NCBI GenBank assembly: GCA_963082875.1
Contig: OY720103.1
Span: forward strand, 9,610,001 to 9,674,000
Direction: 5' to 3'
DNA: 64,000 nt
From: Corella eumyota
Taxonomy: Eukaryota; Chordata; Ascidiacea; Phlebobranchia; Corellidae
Of this stretch, positions 11,138 to 23,200 are shown one piece after another; position 1 is the first letter of the stretch; every line of letters begins with the position of its first letter. The position numbers and the translations under genes were made by a program. The notes under the pieces were generated by a model, which had not been told where the DNA came from, ran no database searches, and saw only the letters and a list, made by a program, of their open reading frames with translations.

Positions 11138-11540
11138 ATATTTCTTTATTTTCGATGTAGAAAGGTCGACTTTACAACCTAACCATTAACTTGGGTTTGG
11201 TGACCATGCCAGCATGTTTTAAATCATTAAATTGATTTTGTCATTTTTTCCAGTTGCATTGTTGTAATATTAATTGTATATCGTATTTATTATTTACTTT
11301 TATCAATGTGCGAAAAACCAAAAAAAAAAAAAAAAAATAACATCAATTATCCCAACCCAGTCTCGAGTGGCCTGTGGCAGTTTGGGATATTATAGATTAT
11401 TATTGCCCAAATAGTTAAGCTGCTAATTAAGTGCTAACTCAGCAGTAGTTCAAATCGATTATAGCAGCTTACTCAAGGGACTACAGCATGAAAGCAGCTG
11501 GGATTGAACCTAGCACCTTATGTACTGTAGCAAATCACGC
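11138..11540 (-). repeat. SINE-A split by rep-D copy 2
   Basis: The inverted SINE-A (11138-11189 and 11336-11540) is interrupted by rep-D in its GGTGACCATGCC to poly-A orientation (about 11200-11335). This rep-D copy lacks about 40 internal bases present in the other two. Confidence 0.75.
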
Positions 11541-11738
11541 TTTGTGTTAAAAAATTTTTTTACCAACTTTTTATTCTTATTGCAATTTGTTAATTTTTAG
11601 AATAATACTAAAGTTGAAAATACAGGAATACGGAATTAATAAAAATGTTAACAACAATTTATGACATGCATTTACCTTAATTGTTGATTTAAAATCGACT
11701 ATAAAAGTCGAAGGACAATATGAAGTAAAAAAAACGGC

Positions 11739-11930
11739 CACATGAGGTTATCCTAACTGCGCTCATGCTGAGCACCCTTGAGTGAGGCACTATAAACGGG
11801 ATAAACTTCTGCTAAGCCAGCACTTAATTAGCAGCATAATTATCGGGCAATTATAATCTATAATATTTTAAACTGCTAAAGGCAACTTGAAACTGGGTCG
11901 GAATAACCGACAGTAAAATTATACAAGAAA
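11739..11930 (+). repeat. SINE-A, head missing
   Basis: Body and part of the tail only, less than 200 bases before the HERC1 start codon. Confidence 0.7.
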
Positions 11931-12120
11931 AAAGTGTGAAAAATATAAAATTTCTTTTCGCGCATTCTGGGATTTTTGTTACCATTTATGTATGATTTGG
12001 TACCTTTCATTTTTTAATATTATTAAATTTTTTTTGAATTCAGATTCAAGCCATTTTTGTTTGTTAAAATGCTGATTTCTGTCTTGTTTGTTTACAAAAA
12101 AATTAAAAAAAACTAACGAT

Positions 12121-15100
12121 ATGGACAACTTATCAACCAAGCTGCAATGGCTGGATTATTTAAACTCAAATTGGGATTACATTCAACTTAAAGAAGATAG
12201 CTTAAAGTTAATATTTACACGAAATGGGGTGAACCAGCTGTACGAGCAATTATTACATCACAAGGAAATTATTTATGTTTCAAATTCCGATGATTCTGTT
12301 GATCCAGAAATTAGTTTGCTGAACTTTCAGTCGGGGTGCCCTACCGTTGCTGAACAGGAACATTACTTAAAATCTTTGCAAAAAAAGCAGGTTTGTTTAC
12401 TATTATTTTAGATAAGACAGTTTTGGTCGGCAGCGTGTTGTAGTGGTTAAAACACTTGGTTTCACCATATGAGAATTTTTTTATATATTTATTTATCCTC
12501 AATTTTAGGTGGTTAATTTTAAGACTTAAACATAAAGTAACATATGATATTCTGACCCAGTCTCAAGTTACTTTTTGCAATTTGGGATATTATAGATTTA
12601 TAATTGTGTGATAATTGAGATGCTGATTAGGTGTTGGCTTAGCAGAAGTTTATACCCTTTATAGCGCCCTACTCAGGGGTGCTACAGTAGTAGAGCAGTG
12701 GGGATTGAACTCAAGACTTCATGTCTTCTGCTAATCTCAAAACCCATTGGCGTACTAATTATCGGGCATTTGTCATCTATATTATACTATTTTAAACTAC
12801 AAAAGTCAACTTAAGACTGGGTCAGGGTAACAAATGTTACTCTACGTTTAGGCGATGAAGTCAACCTTATTACATCAAATATAAATAAATACAAAAAATA
12901 GAAATATGTTTTATTTTGTCAATAGATTAATGGTAACAATACTTTTGATTTATTTTTAGATGAGTTTAAGTTGTTCTAGCTGTGAGGATTCAATTTTTGG
13001 ATTTTTTTTCAAGAAGCGACTTACAATTTTGCAAAGACTATTTTATGCTTGTGCCACCAAGTCTCATCAGCGCAAGGATGAAAAAAGATTATTGGTAAAA
13101 AAATCTAGAACTAAACATAAACAAATTTTTTGGCAATGTTGTGCAGCTGGTTTTTTTATTTTTTTTGTATATATCTTTATTCTTAATGTGAAAAGGCGAA
13201 TGCGCAACCTAAACATAGAGTAACATCAGTTATGCTGACCCAGTCTCGTGTTGCCTTTAGAAGTTTAGGATATTATATAGATTATAATTGCCCAATAATT
13301 ATGCTGCTGATTAAGTGCTGGGCCAGCAGGAGTTTATACTGTTTATAGCGCCTTACTCAAAGGCGCTACAGCATTAGAGCAGTGGGGATTGAACCAATGA
13401 CATCATGGTGGTGTAGCAAGTGTAATACTATACCACGCTGGCGGTAGTTAAACTCATTTAGATTTTGGGTTTGATTCTTACTGCTTCCATGGTGTAAATA
13501 ATTTTAAGTAAGGCTGGATAAATGGTTTGAGCTTCTGCTGAGCTAAAAACCAATTAGCAGATATTTAATATTATTTGGCAATAATATTGAAAACTACAAA
13601 GTAAATTTAAAACTGGGTCTGTGTAACAAATACCACTCCATGTTTAGACTATGGAGATTGTCTTTTTCACATTATGGATAAATATACAAAAAAAATATTT
13701 TCATTCAAAATTTTTTTTTTATAGGTTGAAAATACTAAAGATGTTGCAACCACAGATAACAATGGAAAGTCTTTTAAAAATGTGGAGCTTAATAAAATGG
13801 GGGGTTCTGAAGCACTTATTGAAATGGGTATGTATTTTTTTGCAACTCTGGAGTATAGTGTAGTGGTTAAAAGATTTGCTTTACTACACAAGGTCCTGGG
13901 TTTGATTTCCATTGCTTTTATATTGCAAGTGTGGCACTAAGAATAGTATGAACTTTTGCTGCTTCAAAAAAACAATTGGCAGATTAATTATCAGACAATT
14001 ATATTTAACAATATCTCAAGCTGCCTTAGTCAATTTGGGACTGGGTTAGGGTAACAAATGTTATTCTATGTTAAGCCTGTGAAGTTGACTTACCTACATC
14101 AAGAATAAATATATACAAAAAAATACATAAAATAACAAAATAGAAAATGTTAAATTTTTAATGATTAAAATAGTTGATTCGTGTTTTAATAATTAGTTTA
14201 CTAACATAATTTTTGACCAAAAATAAACAAGTTCAGTAGTCAACTGAATATATATACTTTATTCATCATTGATAAAAAAACAATATCTCTATGCATGCTT
14301 AATCTATAGACCTTTATAATATACACAAACTGCCATTTGTGGTGCTGTTAAATTACTACAGGCGTATATTAGTTGCGACTATATTACAACAATTAAAATG
14401 CAGTCTGTATGGTGGGCAATTAAAAATACAGCTAAAATTTCAGTTGGTTAAAATTAGAGTTGTATATTAGTAAATAAAATTCTTATCTGATAAATCAATT
14501 AGTTGTGTCAAATTAATAAATCTACGTTGACTGTTTAAGCCATTAACAGTTAAACTAAGCCATATTGTTCGTACACTTTTTAGGCAGTTGGCCAGTAACC
14601 ATAATATCACTTATCTGATATTTGACTGAACTAATTTACCTTGCACCACAAATGGCAGTTTTATTTTTGAGGGTCTTTAACTTGAACATACAAATATATC
14701 GATTTAAACTTCATGATATATATATAAATTGTTACCATTACTGGCATTCAAAAATTAAAAAAAGATTCGGTAATGTGATATACCAGTCATGGCATCAAAT
14801 TACAGGCCCATTGGTTTCGAATTTAAGCCCTGAGCCCGGCATTTACAAATAGCTCCAACATGTTACAACAGCACATTCTTTTTCAATAAAAATACAAAAT
14901 CTATCACTTCAAAGCGATATAAAAAAGTTTGGTAGTGTAATATATTGGTCATGGCACCGTACTACTAGTCCAATGGTTTTGGGTTCAAGTCTTGCAAATG
15001 CCACAAAAGGTTAAAAACATATCCAACAGCACATCTTACAAAAACATAAAACCTATAACCTCAAAGAAAAAAAAATACAAAAAAAATTTTTTTTTTCAGG

Positions 15101-17285
15101 AGTCAGAACCGGTCTTCGCCTTCTTTTTACCCTAATCCGACACAGCTGGGAGCAACCCTCCTTGGCTTCCTCCATTTGCTCGGATGTTCTCCAGACAGCG
15201 TATGATGTTGTCTTCAATCTTCCTCCATTATCTCTAGCAGATGATAGCAGGATTTCTAGCATGGGTCTTGACTGTTTGCAACAAGTAATTTATTATTATT
15301 ATTTTTTTTATATATTTATCTTCAATGTAAGAGGATCGGTGCGTGACCTTAACATAGAGTAAACATCAGTTACTCCCACCTAGTCTCGAGTTGCCTTTAG
15401 CAGTTTGGGATTTAAGGAAGATTATAATTGCCCAATAATTATGCTGCTGATTAAGTGCTGGCTCATCGGGGTTCATACCGTTTATAGTGCCTTACTCAAG
15501 GGTGCTACAGCATGAGATCAGTGGGAATTGAACCCCACGACCTCATAATGGTGTAGCAAGTGTTCTTACCACCAAACCACGCTTCCGATTTTTTGTTTTT
15601 GTTGTCTGAAAAATATGTTGTTTGGACAATTATATTTACTACATAAGGTCATGGGTTTGATCCCTACTGCTCTTATGCAGTAGCATCATTAAGTAAAGCG
15701 CTTTAAGCGGTGTGAACTCCTGCTGAGCCAACACTTAATTAGTAGAATAATTATCGACCTAATATAATATTTACTATTCCATACTGCCAAATTCAACTTA
15801 AGATTAGGTCAGGGTAACTGATTATGTTTACATCATAAATTTGACCTTTCCACATCGAGGATAAATAAATGTAAAAATAAACAATCCATGGGATCCATTT
15901 ACTTTGTCGTTCTGTTACAATTTTAACTTATTATCTTATTTAGGTTTGTGACTTTCTTGTGAGCCTAGTTAAATTCGATTCCGGAGCCAATCCATCCGCT
16001 CGTCAAATTTCTTGCGAACTTTTACTGTTACTGGCTTGTCAACGTGGTTCTCTTAAACATATGTTGGACTGGGTTGATATGTCACTATCTCAAATCAACC
16101 AAAGCTCTTTGTGTAACGGTATATCTATATACATTTTAAATTAAAATATTTTAATTTAATTTGTTTAAAAATATAAGTGAACTTCTTGCAGAGCCAAAAA
16201 TTGATTGGCAGATTAATTATTTGACAATTATAATTAATAGGGCAGAGTTGTGTAGTGGTCAGAAAACATAGCTTCACTACATTAGGTCCTAGGTTTAATC
16301 TTCACTGCTCTCATGCTGTAGCTCTTTTGAGTAGGCTCTATAAACGGTATAAACTTCTGCTAAGCCAGCAATTAATCAGCAGCTCAATTATCGAGCAATT
16401 ATAATCTTTAATTTTAAACTGCCGAAGGCAACTTAAGACTGGGTCGGGATAACAAATGTTACTCTATGTTCAGGCCGTGAAGTCAGTCTTTCTACATTGT
16501 GAATAAATATATTTAAAACAGATTTTGTTGTTTATTAGTTTTTAAATTAAATTTTAAATTTATATAGTTTTTTGATATTTTTATTAGCACAAGATCATCG
16601 TGGAGCTATTGTTTCTAACAAACTAGTACAACATGTTTTACAAATGTGCTCACAATCTGATGTAAGTAATAGTTAATTTTTTTAACAAATTAACATGTTT
16701 TTTAATTTTTTTTGGGTATTTTTATGGGTAAAAATAAACCCCCAAAAAAATGTAAAAAAGAAAAAATGGATGTAGAACAAGAATTAGTTAATTGGTTGAA
16801 AAAAATTAGTTTTTGACAAATTTTTTGGTAATCAGTAATAGAGGTTAATGGACAAATTATATTTAATTTATAGGCCAAAAATTAAAAAAAACTGCCATTT
16901 GTGGTGAGCGGTTTAAATATTTTCATTACGAGAAAATCTAAAGTTGTTAAATTCTTGTTTTTTAAATCTGATTTTTGGCAATAGTTTTAATTTATTAGAT
17001 TTTTAAGAATATTATTTTCTAAATTTTAATAAATTTTGTTTGGAGGGGTTATTGCGAATTTGACTTGACTATAATTTTATTAAAATACAATTTTTGAGCA
17101 TATTTTTTTTCTAATTTAATAAAAAAGGGCATTTTTTAATCTTTTTAGAATAAAACGAAAGATGTAAGCGAAAATTTAGGAAAAGAATTTCAGTTAATAA
17201 ACGAAACAGCGATGTTACTAATGCAAAAGTTGGTAAATCTATCCAGAGATTATGTGAAGTCCTGTACAGACATAGGTGCAGAAAG
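12121..17285 (+). CDS. HERC1: HERC1 exons 1-7: N-terminal helical region
   Basis: Exons are 12121-12390, 12960-13094, 13725-13827, 15100-15284, 15944-16118, 16588-16661 and 17149-17285. Diagnostic HERC1 matches are EQEHYLKSLQ at the end of exon 1, RLTILQRLFYA in exon 2, SEALIEMGVRTGLRLLF across exons 3-4, NLPPLSLADDSRI and MGLDCLQQ in exon 4, and CELLLLLACQRGSL in exon 5. No catalytic motif is expected; in the family this part precedes the first propeller. Exon 4 is visibly richer in G+C than its neighbours but is well conserved, so it is host sequence. Its acceptor is preceded by the A-rich tail of a SINE-B copy, and a SINE-A copy begins about 8 bases after its donor. Confidence 0.95.
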
Positions 17286-20200
17286 GTAAAAAATAAACTT
17301 TAAAATTGTGTTGGATTTAAACTGTATATATTTTCTCAGCATCAAAATTTTCAAAACATAAAATTTTGGCATGAGGTTTTTAACAAAAAAATTATTTATT
17401 TAATGCATAAATAATTTTTTTTTTGAGCAATAAATATTATAACAAATTACATATCGTACAATTTCATTAAGTTTATAATGTATAAAAACAGTTAGGTCAC
17501 CTTAAGTCTAGGTCAAAGCTACAAAACCGGAAGCGTGGTGTAGTGGTAAGAACACTTGCTACACCATAGCGAGGTCGTGGGTTCAATCCCCACTGCTCTA
17601 ATGCTGTAGAGCCCTTGAGTAAGGCAAGGCGCTTTAAACGGTATGAACTTCTGCTAAGCCAGCACTTAATTAGCAGTTAAATTAACGGGCAGTTATAATC
17701 TATAATATCCCAAACTGCCACAGGCAACTCGAGACTGGGTCGGAGTAACTAATGTTGCTCTATGTTTAAGTCGCACATTCGACTTTTCCACATCGAGAAT
17801 AAAGATATATACAAAAAAAAATGTTACTCTATGTTTAGGTTGTAAAGTCGGCCTTTTTGCATTGGGATATCTATATATAATAAAGCTTAGTGACCGATTT
17901 TTATTTATATACATAAATATGTGTCCAATTTATAGGCCTTAAAAAATAAATAAAACTGCTATTTGTGGTGCGCAGGTAAATTATCTTGGGCAAATATTAG
18001 TTAAGGGTTTTGACTAAAATATGACAATTGACATGATGACTATAGGGCAAGCTATCAAATATGTATAAAAAATATATAAAAAAATTAAATTTTCGCAGAG
18101 TTGAAAATATCACTTCAGATGTTTTTGCATGGGGTAGTAATTCCTCACACCAGCTTGCTGAATGTGGCTCGGAAAAGATTCTACAGCCCAAAAAAGTGGA
18201 GAGTTTTGCAAATGCACAACTGGTAAATATTTTAATACTTTTTCTGCTATTTTTTAATATACTTTATTTTTTTAATATATTTTAATACTTTTTCTGCTAT
18301 TTTTTTGCAATCATTTAATTCATGCAATTTATTCAATCAATGTTATTTATATATTCCATGTGCTGTATTTTAAAATTATTAATTTACAAACCTATAAACT
18401 CTGGCTTAAATTTACTTGCCTAGCTTATTCTCTCTTGTACTTTACGGTCCTAACTAATTTTCTCTCGTACTTTACAGTCCTAGCTAATTTTCTTTCTCAT
18501 ATTTTACAGTCCTAGCTAATTTTCTTTCTCATATTTTACAGTCCTAGCTAATTTTCTTTCTTATATTTTACGGTCCTAGCTTATTTTTTTTCTCATATTT
18601 TACAGTCTTAGCGTATTTTCTTTCTCATATTTTACGGTCCTAGCTAATTTTCATTCTCATATTTCACGATTCTAGTTAATTTTCTTTCTTATATTTTACA
18701 GGCCTAGCTAATTCTTTCTTATACTTTACAGTCCTTGCTAATTCTCTCTTGTACTTTACAGTCCTAGCTAATTTTCATTTTCATATATTTTACGGTCCTA
18801 GCTAATTTTTTTTTCATATTTTACGATCCTAGCTAATTCTCTTTCGTACTTTACAGTCCTAGCTAATTTTCTCTCTTGAGTAAGGCAAGGCGCTTTAAAG
18901 GCAAGGCGCTTTGAGTAAGGCAAGGCGCTTTGAGTAAGGCAAGGCGCTTTGAGTAAGGCAAGGCGCTTTATATTTAATGGTTGTGTTAACTCTTTTGCTT
19001 ACTACGGTCCTAATTTTCTAAGTACCGTTAAGTAAGTAAAAAAAAAGTGATTTTCTAAGTACCGTTAAGTAAGTAAAAAAAAAGTGATTTTCTAAGTACG
19101 GTTAAGTAAAAGTAATTTAAAATATCTTGTTAACTAGAATCTTTTTTTTCAAACTAAATCACATTTTAAAAGGTTGAAGCTGGCCAATACTGTACTTTCG
19201 TTATTTTATCGTCCGGCCATGTGCACTCATGTGGAAAGGGCAGTTACGGTCGATTGGGTTTGGGTGATTCAAACAACCAATCAGCTTTAAAGGAAGTTAA
19301 GTTTGGAGCCAATCAGGTTGTTCGCAAAATTTCATCTTCCAAAGGTAGGAAAATAAATTATTTACCTCACAGTTTTTAAACAATTTTAGGATAAGAAAAA
19401 TAAGAGATGTGAGAATCGTAAAAGTATCAGAAACTATATTTAACAAATTTTGCGATTATGAAATTCTAATTCTTTTTTTATTAGATAGATATTTATTATA
19501 TAGTTAGGATTCAAATATATATATTTTTTTTGTATATATCTTTGTTCTCGATGTGGAAAAGTCGAATGCGCGACTTAAACATAGAGTAACATCAGTTACT
19601 CTGACCCAGTCTTAAGTTGCCTGTGGCAGTTTGAGATATTATAGATTATAATTCCACTGTAATTATGCTGCTGATCAAGTGCTGGCTCAGCAAGAGTTTA
19701 TAGCGCCTTACTCAAGGGCATTACAGCATTAGATCAGTGGGGATTGGACCCACGACCTCATGTGTGGTGTAGCAAGTGTTCTTACCACTACACCATGCTG
19801 CCAGTACTACATCACTCTGCCGGTATATATATCACTCTGCCGGTATATATATATATAAATTTAGAGTATATGAAAAAAACCAAAGGTAATAATTTAATTT
19901 GAAAATCAAGTACACAAGTTCTTAAAATTGTGAACAAAAATAAATTATGTTATTAATTAAAAAAAATTAAAATATTCAAAATTAAACTTTTTAACAGTTT
20001 TAGGTATTAACCCTGGTTTTATGCATTTTTTTAAAACTATTTTAATAAAGTAAGACCTAGTTTAATTGCTAAGGTCCTCAGCATATGTTAAATTTAAAAA
20101 TTAAATAACTTGAAATGTTATTCAAATAAGCAATAGTTGTTATCATTACAGTATTGTTTATCTTAATATTCGTTTATATTACTAAAAATCATGTTTTTAT

Positions 20201-23200
20201 ATAGAACAATTCATAAACCAAATTTAACGAAATGTCAACATTGTTTTGGTAAATTTAAGAGAATTTCCTAAAGAAAGGTTGGTTTACGTTAACTGTCCGT
20301 ACCCAGACAAAACTGATAAACACTACGTACCTCCCAAATTTACTTATAGCTTGTACGTAACTCTCCTACGCACTAAGATTGTTGTGTTTTATCATCTGAA
20401 TCTTCAAATATATATACCCTTACCCCAACCCTATCTAAGTTTGTTGTTAAAAAACATTGTACCTTTACAATGTGCGGATGTGTCCGCTATATAACAACAC
20501 ACTTCGTTGGGGGCCTGTCTGCTAATTAAAAAACTTAGATAGGGTTGGGGTAAGGGTATTTTTATTTGAAGACTAAGATGATGTCTGCAAAACAACTGTC
20601 GGTGTTCAGTTAAGTCGCAAACTTAAAACAATCTTGTTTGACGACTATTGTTTATCAACAAGCGTACTACTATATTCGCATAGGCTACATTGCGAGAGAG
20701 CTATCTCGTAAATATTACGTAACTTCTAAATTCACTGGTTTTGAGAACGTAACTTTTTTTTGTTGAGTTACAAACAGTTAACGTGAGCCGAAAGGTTTAG
20801 CTTAAAAGAATATTATTAAAAAAATGTCTCATTGGCAGTAAAATAGAAGTTTATATTTATTTTTTAGGTTCCGATGGTCATTCTTTTGCATTGAGCTCGG
20901 AAGGAAATATTTATTCTTGGGGTGACGGGGATTATGGAAAATTGGGTCATGGGTCAAGTTTAACCCAAAAATCCCCTAAAATTATTGAGGGACCCCTTCT
21001 ACAAAGGGTTAGTTTTTTAAATAAATTATATTGATTTTTTTTTTTAATTTTTTGTTTTAGTTTATAAATTAACTGGATTTTAACTTAATCAAAATAATTT
21101 TGGTCCTTTAATTTTATAAGAAAATTCTAAAAAATTGAAAAAAATGGTTAAAATTTGATTTAAAAAAAGAAAAAAAAAAAATTGATTTTAAATTACTTAA
21201 TATTTTAATAAAAATTTTTAACTTAATGCAATTTAAGCTTAAATAAATGAGTTTGTTTGTTCAATTTTGTCAATAAAAATTTCAACAATATTGATTTTAC
21301 TAAATTAAAAACAATTGATTAAAAAAAAAATTTAGTTAAAAATTAAAAAAATACTTTTTTAAAGAATTCGATCAAACAAAATTTTTTGAGTTTAAAAAAT
21401 AAATATGTTAAAATGTGTTACAGAGTTTTGTAATTTTGTAAGTGATGTATATAGCATGTTAGTATGGTTGACAAATAATGATAAAATGCCTTTAAAACCT
21501 TAAAAAAATGTCTGTAGTACCTACAATTTAATTTTCAAAAATACTGGAAAATGATTAACATAAAAAACCAGGTTACCATATTTTTTGTGTGACGTAGAAA
21601 GTACTAAGTAGCATAGTGAATGTATACAAGCTAGTACTTACTACGTCATCACAAACAGGGCTTCCCTTTTCTTTTTTTTTAATTAATTTAAATTTTTTTT
21701 TAAAAGTTGTACAACTCAAAAAGTAGGTGAAATCATTTAAAGGTAAAATTATTTTTGTGTTCAGTGACACCAACTTTATTAATTTTTGAGTATAAAAATA
21801 TCGCTAATATATGACTTTAATCAAAAAAAAGTTTTTTTCATGAAGTCAAATTTTGTTAGGTTGTGACTTGTATATCTGCTGGTTATCGCCACTCTGCATG
21901 CGTAACAAAAGATGGTCAAGTATTCACATGGGGAGAAGGAGATTACGGTAGATTGGGATTAGGAGACAACACTAGCAAAAACGTGCCTACCCTTGTAAAA
22001 GAAATCACCAATGCCTTGGCTGTAAGATTTTTTAAAGATTTTTATTATTGAAGGTATTGTAAGGTATAGCAGCATGGTGCAGTGGTTAAAACACTTGGCT
22101 TTACAACACGAGGTCCTGGGTTTAATCCTAACTGTATTCATGTTGTAGCACTCTTGATTAAGGCTTTATAAATAAAATATACTTCTACGGCACCCCCCAA
22201 AAAATTGACATTCAATTCTTGGGCAATTACAATCTATAAAATCCCAAACTGCTAAAAGGCAACTCAAAACTGGGCCAAGGTAACAAATGTTGCTCTATGT
22301 TTAGGTTGTGCATTCGACCTTACCACATCGAAGTTAAATAATATACCAAAAAAATTATTTAAATAGCCAATTTTTAATTTTGTTCGTTTTACACAATTTT
22401 AGTCCAAAACATAATTTCTAATTAAATCGACTTACCAATTTATTTTAACTATTTACCAATTATTTAAAATATAATAAAATGGCTTTAACTGTTTTTTTAT
22501 ACTTACTCTTTTTACATGAAATAATTTTATTTTTTAGGTGGTGTGTGGAAGTTCTCATACTTTAGTGTTATCACAAGATCGTGCTACTGTTTGGAGTTTT
22601 GGCGCAGGTGATAATGGAAAGTTAGGTCATGGAGACACAGCTAGAGTTTATAGGTTTGTAAATTAAAAAAAAGATCTTTAGGGTTGCATTTTTTTGTATA
22701 ATCTTTTATCCTTAATGTGGGAAAGTCGAGTGTGCGACCTAAATATAGAGAGAGTAACATCAGTTACTCCGATCCAGTCTCAAATTGTCATTAGCAGTTT
22801 AGAATATTATAGAATGTAATTGACCGGTAATTACACTGCTGATGAAGTGTTGGCTTAGCAGGAGTTTATACCCTTTATAGCCTTACTTAAGAGCACTACA
22901 GCATGAGAGCAGTGGGGATTGAACCAACGACCTAATGGTGGTGTAGCAAGTGTTCTTACCACTACACCACGCTGTCGATAATTTTAATATTTAAAAAAAT
23001 TATAAATTGAAAATTGTACCTTATATATTTAACTTTTAAATCTAACAGGCCTCAAGTTATTGAAGAGTTGAGTGGAATTTTAGTGAGAAAACTTTGCGCG
23101 GGAAGCCAATATTCTTTAGCGCTTACTAATGCTGGCCAGGTAAAATAAAAATATTTTTTCGGATAAAAGAAAAAAATTGAAATAATTAATTATATTTGCA

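Larger units (their letters stand above)
9876..12120. other. Intergenic region between the receptor and HERC1
   Basis: There is no coding sequence that I can support. It holds eroded SINE-A pieces (about 10130-10520), a SINE-A copy split by rep-D (11138-11540), a 5'-truncated SINE-A (11739-11930) and AT-rich unique sequence at about 9910-10120, 10530-11135 and 11545-11735. The HERC1 promoter and 5' UTR should lie in the last few hundred bases, but no TATA box or CpG-rich stretch stands out. Confidence 0.6.

Noticed and set aside
15053-15262. Reverse-strand frame over HERC1 exon 4
   Set aside because: Exact antisense shadow of a conserved exon.
20246-20494. Open frames in and near 20246-20494 and 26855-27073
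   Set aside because: Both fall in MITE-E copies on opposite strands and share the same element sequence; not genes.
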